Below are positions 12,001-15,861 of a DNA stretch of 34,988 nt, piece after piece (positions within the stretch are counted from its first letter, which is position 1; each line of letters starts with the position of its first letter). Below the pieces are notes generated by a model. That model worked only from the letters and a program-made list of their open reading frames with translations, was not told the origin of the DNA and made no database searches. Made by a program: the position numbers and the translations under genes. This DNA is from DAOTXN01 sp034435435 (GTDB lineage: Bacteria; Chloroflexota; Anaerolineae; S140-20), in the NCBI GenBank assembly GCA_034435435.1, contig DAOTXN010000062.1:1-34988 (forward strand), read 5' to 3'.

Positions 12001-12970
12001 GGTTCAGGCGCGCGGCCAGGGGCGTCTCGAAGGTGCCCACGATGACCACGTCGCGGCCTTCGGCAGACAGCGGCTTTGCAAAGACCAGGCGCTGTTCCAG
12101 GCCGGCGTCCAACGCCATGTATTCCTCTGTCACGCCCTGACCCAGCGGGTAGCGCACCACGTTGCCATTGACGCCTGGGGCAACGTCTGTGCGTGTCAAC
12201 CAGTCCTCCTGACCCAGGCGCACGCCCTCCAGACGGTAGCCCACGGTGATCCCCAGGTCGCCGACTGGGTCGGTGCCGAGCGTCAGCCCCCGCGTCGTAA
12301 AGTCCAGCCGGTGATACAGCCCATCCACAAAGAGCACGTCGCCCCTCTTACTGGTTGCCTCCCGCACCGTGTTGCGAGCCAGCTCCAGCGCTGCATCGAG
12401 ATTGTCATCTTCCATCTCTTCCCCTTCAATAGCGTCGTCCAATCTCAAAGGGGCTGCCTCGGGCGCGACCAACTCGATGCTGATGCGCTGATTCGCGGAT
12501 TCATTTACCATCACTGTGACTTCGGCCAACCCTGGCTCCAACCCGGCCTGCAGGGTGGCCCAGGCCAATCCGTCCTTCATCATTCGTCCTTCATCCCTCA
12601 CCACCAGACTCCCCAGACTCGTCGCCCAGCTCACCGGCGTGCCATCAGGGAGCGGCTCGCCGTCCTGGTCATAGGCAAAGACAGCTAGATAGGCCAGGCT
12701 CTCCCCGTCGGCGGGTAAGCTGGACGAGTCGGAACGCAGGACTAACTCGATCATCCTTGGCGCCATTGCCGCATCAGACTCGGGCAAGAAAATCGGTAGC
12801 CAGACGTAGGGTGGCGTCGCCGATGCAAAGCTAACAGACTGTGTTTGCGCGGGCGTGTGTTCGACCGCCGGTCGAGTCTTAGCATAGGTCGTCCGCGGCG
12901 CTGGAATCAAGTTGGCGAGCAGCGAGAGAATCACGAGCAGATTCAGGCGAGCGAGGGAACGCGAAGACAT
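1..12970 (-). CDS. Giant secreted SpvB/RHS-repeat protein with PKD, DNRLRE, DUF11, LamG-like, FN3 and Ig-like modules (C-terminus off left edge)
   Basis: One frame is open from the ATG at 12970 (GGAGG just upstream) to the left edge, about 4,323 codons. Order seen: signal peptide (residues 1-30); Ig/invasin-like segment (about 75-155); propeller-like repeats of the type P-x-V-A-Y...YLVVW (about 405-700); two PKD domains with FGDG motifs (about 765-910); DNRLRE-type domain (about 935-1105); DUF11 (about 1125-1180); SpvB-like start with GPSLSLSYDS (about 1390-1575); at least 20 YD repeats such as YDALGR and YDAGGN (about 1660-2740); a laminin-G/concanavalin-like segment (about 2850-3065); two near-identical 99-residue FN3 repeats; then Ig-like modules to the edge. 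After the YD repeats the usual RHS core (GARWYDP...DPSG) is not seen in the window. It may lie further left, or have been replaced by adhesive modules. Likely exported and surface bound; an adhesin or toxin carrier, function inferred. Confidence 0.9.
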   Translation of the reverse strand, partial: MSSRSLARLNLLVILSLLANLIPAPRTTYAKTRPAVEHTPAQTQSVSFASATPPYVWLPIFLPESDAAMAPRMIELVLRSDSSSLPADGESLAYLAVFAYDQDGEPLPDGTPVSWATSLGSLVVRDEGRMMKDGLAWATLQAGLEPGLAEVTVMVNESANQRISIELVAPEAAPLRLDDAIEGEEMEDDNLDAALELARNTVREATSKRGDVLFVDGLYHRLDFTTRGLTLGTDPVGDLGITVGYRLEGVRLGQEDWLTRTDVAPGVNGNVVRYPLGQGVTEEYMALDAGLEQRLVFAKPLSAEGRDVVIVGTFETPLAARLNLTRTAVQFYPPADRLSDASDETWLAQYGPAVAYDAAGHVAALEMRVGETEKEIEMVLPGDWLARATYPVVVDPLMGGVNALVSVGGGSQVYAPDVAYNPDDDQYLAVWLALRNTGGGFVTRIEGRRMDSDGTPDPTGLVLFAAQGSYTSTWDAPRAAYDPVSKHYLVVWGTGSAIRSRQVPTSGASLGQGYVVYSAQALGNPSVAADSVNGGYLVVADRNVGGNYNVDAQRVTTAGVPTGSVFNVAATLTTEQDPDVAFGTALEEYLVVWEQGSDLYARRVVSDGTLNGSAFAVVAATGTQSDPALDYGTGSDAFLVTWSDGNDAFGQRVAGDAELLGAPITLTNATNNQTVPDVGYNALTQDWLAVWRDTRSGSAYGYGQVVHEGGLLSGNNQTLTPDVLAERIAASGGGEPSGNQAMVGANGSNTAILSRRFRPLQAGFTATPTQGVISLTVQFTVTATPAGVADQGRWLFGDGGTSAQPYPQHTYTQTGVYTVSGRVTDTQTGEWDVLTRTRYITATDVPIAGLSAVNDSPTELGQATTLTATVTAGSNVAYHWSFGDGSSPVYQALTTHTYPAAGLYAAVVTASNSASVVTATTTVTVTEAVTATTCITIQRGILGQVADAHVWQAWPDQAGNGETLYTGLHEVGIERSLLRFDLTAIPSGSAVQSATLGVYLTNPGSGETVNVHRVTASWDETSVTWNSFGDSFASAVEASFLGSGQDSFKTADVTALVSDWVAGQVANYGLLLDNPAVIGASLPAGGRLYRYSLPPDNFESYASSEVTSTLTRPWLQVCYLGAPPDLALSKTAPPTAFPGFAVTYTLRITNSGAGPATGVALTDTLPQAVAYVTSTVPAATYLTGTHQVRWEPGVIAAGETASVTVLARVKLWATEGALVNHAALTAPGVSLSAAATTTVQAASVVTATVTPTAGGQLVAENEGVSLLFPAGAVTQPVQLRLSTYPTPPPQINGAHVLSLFDVQPADAAAQALQDEQGHLRFLAPVSVTLDLSGALSPTMDWMAVDLWHLADLETESWTLVPSEIDWEAGVMRAQTQRFSSHVAGAENPFPADGSHLLLPSLPQVSLFRGSAALAIPLPAPAGRNGVGPSLSLSYDSSRLDGVLGVVQSAWAGQGWSLDLPQITRRIRNGECDWGMEGCSAHWGYRNRFTLLFNGAGYTLIPENPAQAGGRYFTEEESFLLILRLNARNNYTYGGITYPAPAGSGNESGEYWLVVDRSGAQYRLGFNGDAEQMTLMSGYQPEGDYVPEDKYYAGEAHGKVAYRWRMDRVQDVFGNLMTASYWERDRLGFNGVVYTPESQPQAIRYTGHDADADAGRYMVLFDRESRGGFDDGPNVKENWSMWDETRLHDVRVCVDVTEAGQCTGNHLLAEYVLEYQLVTEPWPGYEWTHHTEPPEFTLLQRVRRFGVGGQSGGAELPAMTFTYEAMNQTDGNLDPDGGGYYGDKLVYRRMTEMENGYGGRVTFQYQYVHGGEIQIGVPAASCNQFSPTLPAEKRCGPAYYYQVQTQQVEDGLGHTSEAAYSYQDKCLQQGDQPCYRPHHPWDAPDSRGLVGFEHVTVTAYEYDGETVAGVTEHHFSTDGSGALGREYRTLVRPTATDAPMQVVTQTWATLTNTRGDELQYRIELSETTSCQGQACTRTGYEYDAYGDVLAEYLYGDVDVEGDERTVRRTFVHNPDLAIWLIGLPQSELLYEGIVPEGANHASVARSYFYYDELPYGEAPLRGALTKVAALSPGSPYTSTTAYDAYGNAITQTNALGQRAVTRYDDTFHQFPVQSCAAAGSDLEQCSTTEYYGVNGSALSADGAYFGAVEGAWGPNGPATAVYQRYDAFGRVLQVVRPGDDWNNPSATYAYDENYAPGLMRAQVWQREAHGQAGTLNAAAFYDGLGRAVQTRSEAAGGQAVVSAVAYDALGRATTSYSPYFASSWDEYASAPVGTPATVSHFDTLGRVTQVDYPDGAHTESAYLGWTTILTDANGHQMTHVTDAYGQLTRVYEYTNTQSPIPQYPSLYATTVYTYDVRGDLVGVQDELGNTTVITYDDLGRKVGMDDPDMGVWSYDYDLLGNLIAQTDALEQEIDFSYDDLNRLIGKSANGQMLATYSYDEGQYGIGLRTGMTYPGGEATYRYDERGRLEEETRVFLIAGDEPLTYTVGYAYDALDRVTDLTYPDGEVVHQSYDAGGMPLALSGLDAYVNSATYNQAGQLSTLALGNGLTTAYSYDPLNWRLTRLHTGAVQDLSYTYDAGGNVLSITDGQNGGQVQNFRYDPLDRLTDAWTTGGGEGPFDRQYHYDEIGNIIWRVNEVVTLDYEYTGSAPHAVTDLSDGSHFEYDANGNMTLRVEVSGTQAITYAQEFDVENRLVRVTNLPISQSTHFYYDGDGARVAQMAPAGATLYVGELYEERLSPGTELDLTPPQPQAALPNMAVAARTETFEVSETLRAEPQDEASKVWEAWLPLPLKDMAARAETQGMGAPLAQSFPSPLFLPLPLKTTWQGEPREQVQTTDQPLLVMAPVWSDVARGGYYRPLAAVYGYSDNFNALDTHYWIKYEENGITLQAVGGAIQSRRGSYYDPTWRWSSYLNLRPKVHLDGGGVSVEWRFRINSEARWNLVYGIVQDSDAQRYVGFDCSVDGTSDVEAIGCTTRFRNSQTNAEYASYSFDPGQRGQYHTFKIVNSAQRHIDYYLDGALIHSEDLTVDEWNSFDWGTVRWISFGWPGDEWPYHGENNVISADLDYFALSNAQDDAAPTLTFSGQTPQTWYTNPSNSITVSANDGGSGVHCLRTMWNSGGTVLPCASYAPGPITTSAAGLGDGKHTLRAETLDWAGNVQIGTREYWVDTTPPPIPTMNAEPPYTAGTQNTVSWGAVTDAGVGGVQYQAQRATNSAFTAGVVESGWQSGTSYTFSGLSNGQIYYYRVRGRDAFDQRSAWSSAVSSTQDASPPPIPTMNTEPAYTPGAQNTVSWNTVTDGGAGGVQYQAQRATDSSFQNGLATSPWQAGTSYTFSGLGNCTLYFYRARSQDAVNNQSAWSSTVSSRQDASAPSDGSFAINGGQAATGNAEVTLTDISISDNCVGAAQLEMRFRNAGGAWSGWEDYADTHAWTLSSGDGEKTVEAQFRDPAGNVSAVFADTITLDTTAPTLTVTQPGDGLTFSQAPLTVRGQTEAGASVEISVWQTGHGYQDVSPDAQGVFTRTLGDAHLTLGENRLIITATDQVGNAAAVTRTVYYDRAGPVIGDPTPVGAVGETQPLISARYSVTGTAEIDLASALIRVKSANVTAQATITPGGFHYQPAAPLSGTVPVYVAIQDTAGNRATSEWSFRVDQDTWVSVYRPKAGSTLNALTTQVQGQAEAGATVELAVNGAAAGATLTAGKAYTFTGVTLISGTNVLAVTATDPFNHQATAAFTVSVRPDYPWADVTAQPPVFAPDGCVPQTAFAMEAIGPQGWGIDAWRLQVLGATGVVTETGGAGGPPDSLVWDGRDAGGLPLPQGAYTYTLVVTAANGLATTTPPQQVHIDRTPPAAPSILAPSSGITLTTWRAWFEGMAEPGSTVTVLDGGFFTTTLTDTVGLDGRWAGYYPLHGGVNRVYAVAVDSTCEPSPPSNEVQITLVAEPPLYTVGVTPTTVAAGTLVTLWATARHLHWQEGAPTTAVKATLPDGSTVALTRTHILSDGQAGLWEAAWSTAGLSSDDYGVFYYGVDQDNLGGHGETGLAVRNPPAAPEITWPDGPRFSANPNWSVWGRVDQGYLTLHLYDGATEAAAQALGPTLDWSLNVTLDGDGPHPLNARAEDRFGQWSAEGEVVTVTLDTTPPTVEMDPLPAFSHADYVIVSWSGDDGAGVGVADYDVQVQQDGGGWSDWMSHVTSQSEAFWPPADGVYGFRARARDGLGNPGAYPASAQVQVTIDRTPPGVQVTNITESSAFAYASDTTVYYGVGSGNYTVQVHATDPSPGSGQAAGLDTLTFPATTSGGASFDYDGETSVYRSRVYSFDVSDTFSSDATVT
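2879..3472 (-). repeat. Two tandem 99-codon FN3-like repeats within the giant RHS protein
   Basis: Equivalent landmarks lie exactly 297 bases apart (the PTMN motif at about 3149 and 3446). Both copies carry QNTVSW, GGVQYQAQRAT, GTSYTFSGL and SAWSS. DNA identity is high, suggesting recent in-frame tandem duplication of one domain. Confidence 0.8.
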
Positions 12971-13075
12971 AATGTGGCCTCCTTTGTGAGCAATTCTGAC
13001 CGGGGATGGATGCGGACACAAAAGGCTGTTATTATGTGAGCAATATTCGAATGTAGATAGCTGCAAGCGGTGCTG

Positions 13076-13103
13076 ATTATATCGGAATCTGACATTTGGG
13101 CAA
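13076..13103 (-). promoter_or_regulatory. Sigma70-like promoter of the giant RHS gene
   Basis: Read on the minus strand: TTGCCC, a 16-base spacer, then a perfect TATAAT. The -10 box is about 105 bases upstream of the RHS ATG, leaving an untranslated leader of roughly 100 bases. Spacing and -10 match the housekeeping consensus. Confidence 0.6.
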
Positions 13104-13123
13104 GTGCCGACTCACAGTTCCAC

Positions 13124-13142
13124 GGTTAGAATTTGGTTAGAA
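13124..13142 (-). repeat. Direct repeat TTCTAACC x2 upstream of the RHS promoter
   Basis: Two identical 8-mers, TTCTAACC on the minus strand, lie 11 bases apart (one helical turn), about 20 bases upstream of the -35 box. The position fits an activator-binding site; that role is inferred. Confidence 0.4.
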
Positions 13143-13291
13143 AAGTTGGGGGGTGAGTGAAGGACGTTTGCGTATTCCGGCATCCTGCAAACCCGTCCAA
13201 CCGAAACCTGCCGGGTCTGAGAGCGGTCATCAGGGATCACACACGCTGCCGGGCGCGCAGGCGAGTGAAATCCTCGAACAGGGTACTGGTA

Positions 13292-15517
13292 TCATTCTCC
13301 CTTTATCGGCGCGATGAACGATTTCCCGGCCCATCTCCATCGCACTGCCTGCACCAGATTCCGGTGGGCCAGGCTGGCGATCCAGGTCATCACTGCCATC
13401 ACAACCAGATAAGCCGCTGCAAAACGCTGGACGAGCTGCGGCAAGAGCGCCGGCATGCCCATCCCTATGCCAAACCCCAAGATGAGATCCCCCAACAGGA
13501 TCACGTTCCACAGCGTAACGGTCGCCCATTCTTCTGGGCCAGCCAGGATGTTCAGGTGCGCCTGTCGGTGCTCACGGACCAGATTCAGCCAGCCATAAAA
13601 GTGGGACCAACTCCAGGCTTCACCTTTGATAGGGACACGCGGCAGCCACCACCGCCAATGCGGCGCGTCCGCAGGGGCCGGGATGACGAGGGGGAAACGC
13701 TTCCGAGGCGTTTGCCTAAAGTACCGCCCTTCCCACATAGCCGGTCGCCATTTCTGCCACCATCCGCCCGCCTCGATTTTTTGACGGGCAAAGTCCCACG
13801 CCAGCCAGTGCAACCGGTAGCAGCCCGGTTGCCCCGGCAGCGGCTCCGCCAGGTGATAACCGACCAGCTCGTTCCAGATCACCTGCGCTTCAGCTGCACT
13901 CACGCGCCACACCGCCCGGCCCAGGCGCACGTCAAACCAGTGCAGGAAATAGCGCCGGCCCAGGGCAGCCCAGCATTTCTGCAACTCGGGTGAAAAACTG
14001 TCCCAGATGGCTTCCAGCGCTGGCTGGACTTGTGCCAGTTCGCCTCCCCACGCTTGCCAGACTCGCAGCCGGGCCTGCGAATCCCGAAGCATTGCTTCCA
14101 CCGCTGCCCAATCGCCGGGAGATGCCTGCTGTGAATACCCGGCAGCCACTTTGATGGCAAAGGGATGATAGTCCACCAATTGCAGCACACGGCGGATAGT
14201 CTCCTCTTGCCCGGCTGGTACATGGCTCAAGCGTTGCACCAGGGTCAGGGCTTCTGTTTCTTCCATCCCCCCCAACGTGAACCAACGGTGAGCCGCCACC
14301 TCCAGCGCTGCGATCACTTTGCTGCTGCAGGTGGAAAACACGACGGTGACAGATGGGCCCAGTTCGCGCAGCGCCATCACCTGTTCGATCCGGCTGATAT
14401 TGTCCACCAGCACCAACGCCGGAACCGGATGAGGGCAACGGTGCACCACTGCGCGTACCTGATCCAGCGTTTCAATGCTGCCCGGCAGAGGAATATTCAA
14501 TCCCCTCGCCACCTGGTTGATCAGTGCCATCTGATCTAGTCCGGCCGTGATTTCGAACCAACACACCCGCCCGTCAAAACACGCCAGTACATTTTTATCC
14601 TGTCCGAGGGCGTTCAATAGGACCGTCTTGCCGATCCCTTCCACACCGGTCACGGCGATCCAGTCGTTGGTCGGCTGTGTCTGGAACACCTGAGCCTTGA
14701 GGCTTTGCAGCACTTGATGACGCGGCACGTAAGCCGGAGGAAGAGGCGGTACAGCGCCGGCTTGCGATAGACGGATTGCTCCCGAAGCGGCGTCCGATGC
14801 TTGGTGTTGCTCTGGCATAGAGACTGAGGACTCGCTCGAATCCGAAACGTTGCTCACCCCCAGCCTTTCAACTGCCGTGAGCAGGGCATAAAAAAGATAC
14901 TGGACGCCGTATTCGCGGCGGCGATTGTACGATGAGCCAATGAGCTTTCCGTTCGGGCCGATCAGGCTTTGCGCTTTATGGGTCATCAACTGAGTCAATT
15001 GCCGAAACTCATGCGACTGGCTGGCTTGGCCATCTTGCCCACGTGCTTGCGGTCTGCCTTCGACCTCGCGGCCCTGCCGCAGCTTGCCCTCTATCAATGG
15101 CGCAAGCCACGCGCGATCTGCCAGCCGCCGGACGACCTCAATACGGAGCGGAAATTTGGGTTCCTCAACAGCCGGTTTCAAATACTGCGCCACAGGAATG
15201 AACGCGGCTAAACATCGTTCCGCCCAGTCATCATCGGACTCCCCCGGTCCGCGTTCAAGCCTCACGAATGGTCGCCAAACGTTCTGTAGCAGCGCCTCTG
15301 CGATCAGAACATAATTGAACGCCTTTTCCAAGCCTTTCTCCTGGCCGGTGCGTTCGGCGTGCGTCACCACGATCTGACGCAGAGAAGGCTTGAGTAGAGT
15401 GACTTGAATCTGCCTTTTATGGTAGATGGCATCCAGGACCCGATCCAGGTCTTTCCACGATTCGGTCATCGTCCAACGCATCATCCTTCCAAAGCGGCGC
15501 CGATTCAGTATTGGCAT
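13292..15517 (-). CDS. STAND-class (NB-ARC-like) ATPase with C-terminal membrane segments
   Basis: 741 codons from 15517. The N-terminal 250 residues are helical with no recognised domain; a linker follows. The P-loop GVEGIGKT is at about residue 290, a Walker B-like ALVLVDN at about 368, and an HPFAIKVAAGY segment resembles the GxP region of NB-ARC proteins. No WD, TPR or LRR repeat sensor is evident. Two hydrophobic stretches near the end (about 665-690 and 699-717) should cross the membrane. STAND ATPases are nucleotide-controlled switches in signalling and in antiphage defence. A membrane tail would fit a membrane-acting effector, but this is inferred. The ATG at 15517 lacks a good ribosome binding site; the paired ATGs at 15481-15484 follow GGAAGG directly, so the start is uncertain. 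It is divergent from the serine recombinase. Confidence 0.8.
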   Translation of the reverse strand: MPILNRRRFGRMMRWTMTESWKDLDRVLDAIYHKRQIQVTLLKPSLRQIVVTHAERTGQEKGLEKAFNYVLIAEALLQNVWRPFVRLERGPGESDDDWAERCLAAFIPVAQYLKPAVEEPKFPLRIEVVRRLADRAWLAPLIEGKLRQGREVEGRPQARGQDGQASQSHEFRQLTQLMTHKAQSLIGPNGKLIGSSYNRRREYGVQYLFYALLTAVERLGVSNVSDSSESSVSMPEQHQASDAASGAIRLSQAGAVPPLPPAYVPRHQVLQSLKAQVFQTQPTNDWIAVTGVEGIGKTVLLNALGQDKNVLACFDGRVCWFEITAGLDQMALINQVARGLNIPLPGSIETLDQVRAVVHRCPHPVPALVLVDNISRIEQVMALRELGPSVTVVFSTCSSKVIAALEVAAHRWFTLGGMEETEALTLVQRLSHVPAGQEETIRRVLQLVDYHPFAIKVAAGYSQQASPGDWAAVEAMLRDSQARLRVWQAWGGELAQVQPALEAIWDSFSPELQKCWAALGRRYFLHWFDVRLGRAVWRVSAAEAQVIWNELVGYHLAEPLPGQPGCYRLHWLAWDFARQKIEAGGWWQKWRPAMWEGRYFRQTPRKRFPLVIPAPADAPHWRWWLPRVPIKGEAWSWSHFYGWLNLVREHRQAHLNILAGPEEWATVTLWNVILLGDLILGFGIGMGMPALLPQLVQRFAAAYLVVMAVMTWIASLAHRNLVQAVRWRWAGKSFIAPIKGE

Positions 15518-15520
15518 CGT

Positions 15521-15576
15521 GGCACAGCCAGCGGCGCCGTGAGCGGCACAGCAAACGGCACCGTGAACGGCACTCC
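15521..15576. repeat. 12-bp degenerate tandem array (24-bp higher-order period) ahead of the STAND gene
   Basis: Four and two-thirds units beginning GGC: GGCACAGCCAGC, GGCGCCGTGAGC, GGCACAGCAAAC, GGCACCGTGAAC, then GGCACTCC. Units alternate A-B-A-B, so the 24-bp pairs match at 20 of 24 bases. It lies between the minus-strand promoter and the proposed STAND start. It could be iteron-like protein-binding sites or a recombination site; neither is shown. Confidence 0.65.
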
Positions 15577-15581
15577 AGGTA

Positions 15582-15611
15582 GTGACAGACTGGCCGTGAC
15601 CATGCTAGGAT
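15582..15611 (+). promoter_or_regulatory. Weak candidate promoter for the recombinase transcript
   Basis: GTGACA, an 18-base spacer, and TAGGAT, about 100 bases upstream of the small ORF. The match is poor; it is listed because a plus-strand promoter must lie near here and this is the best candidate seen. Confidence 0.25.
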
Positions 15612-15621
15612 AGTGACCAAC

Positions 15622-15650
15622 AGGATACCACGAGACGGGCCCAAAATCAA
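15622..15650 (-). promoter_or_regulatory. Candidate promoter of the STAND ATPase gene
   Basis: On the minus strand TTGATT, a 17-base spacer and TATCCT, about 100 bases upstream of the 15517 ATG. An 8-bp inverted repeat (15628-15635 with 15652-15659, CCACGAGA/TCTCGTGG) brackets the -35 box, as an operator would. Confidence 0.45.
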
Positions 15651-15659
15651 CTCTCGTGG
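15628..15659. repeat. Inverted repeat around the divergent promoter
   Basis: Perfect 8-bp arms CCACGAGA and TCTCGTGG, separated by 16 bases. It lies in the divergent intergenic region and overlaps the candidate minus-strand promoter. It could be an operator or part of a recombinase recognition site. Confidence 0.5.
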
Positions 15660-15661
15660 CT

Positions 15662-15703
15662 GAGGGCAACCGGTTGCCCTCCTGAACAGACCCAATCAGG
15701 AGG
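15662..15703 (+). promoter_or_regulatory. Two mutually exclusive stem-loops, one sequestering the ribosome binding site of the small ORF
   Basis: A perfect 20-bp palindrome (15662-15681, arms GAGGGCAACC/GGTTGCCCTC) is followed by a second hairpin with arms CCTCCTGA (15678-15685) and TCAGGAGG (15696-15703) and a 10-base loop. The second arm contains most of the AGGAGGG ribosome binding site (15698-15704) of the ORF at 15709. The hairpins share bases 15678-15681, so only one can form fully at a time. This could gate translation of the small ORF and, by coupling, the recombinase. Complementarity is seen; the switch role is inferred. The palindrome could instead be a DNA site for the recombinase or a repressor. 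Confidence 0.5.
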
Positions 15704-15708
15704 GACAA

Positions 15709-15861
15709 ATGGACATCGATACACTCCACGCCAATCCATTGGAGGACGTCGTCGACGAGTTCTGCTACGAGCTGGCCATGACGCTGCGACGCATCCTGGG
15801 GCTGCCGATGCCCTGGGATGACAGCGAAGAAGAAGAGGCAGAGGATGACGATGATCTCTAA
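15709..15861 (+). CDS. Small acidic protein overlapping the start of the recombinase
   Basis: 50 codons, ATG preceded by AGGAGGG with a 4-base gap. The protein begins MDIDTLHANPLEDV, has a short central helix with an LRRILGLPMPW segment, and ends in an acidic tail of nearly all Glu and Asp. It overlaps the recombinase start by 11 to 17 bases in another frame, suggesting translational coupling. No family recognised. Given its place it could be a regulator, a recombination directionality factor or a leader peptide; none is supported beyond position. Confidence 0.6.
   Translation: MDIDTLHANPLEDVVDEFCYELAMTLRRILGLPMPWDDSEEEEAEDDDDL

Larger units (their letters stand above)
12971..13291. other. 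Gene-free spacer between the STAND ATPase gene and the giant RHS gene
   Basis: About 320 bases with no convincing ORF. It holds the RHS ribosome binding site (GGAGG at about 12975-12981), a sigma70-like promoter, and a pair of direct 8-mers upstream of it. No clear rho-independent terminator for the STAND gene was found at 13104-13291. Confidence 0.6.

Noticed and set aside
752..12688. Long plus-strand open frames opposite the RHS gene (for example 380 codons at 752-1894 and 612 codons at 10850-12688)
   Set aside because: They are high-GC shadows of the minus-strand frame, with compositions rich in Arg, His, Gln and Val and no motifs, while the minus strand gives clear domains throughout.
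15521..15576. CRISPR-like array
   Set aside because: The units are contiguous 12-mers with no spacers and no cas genes nearby.
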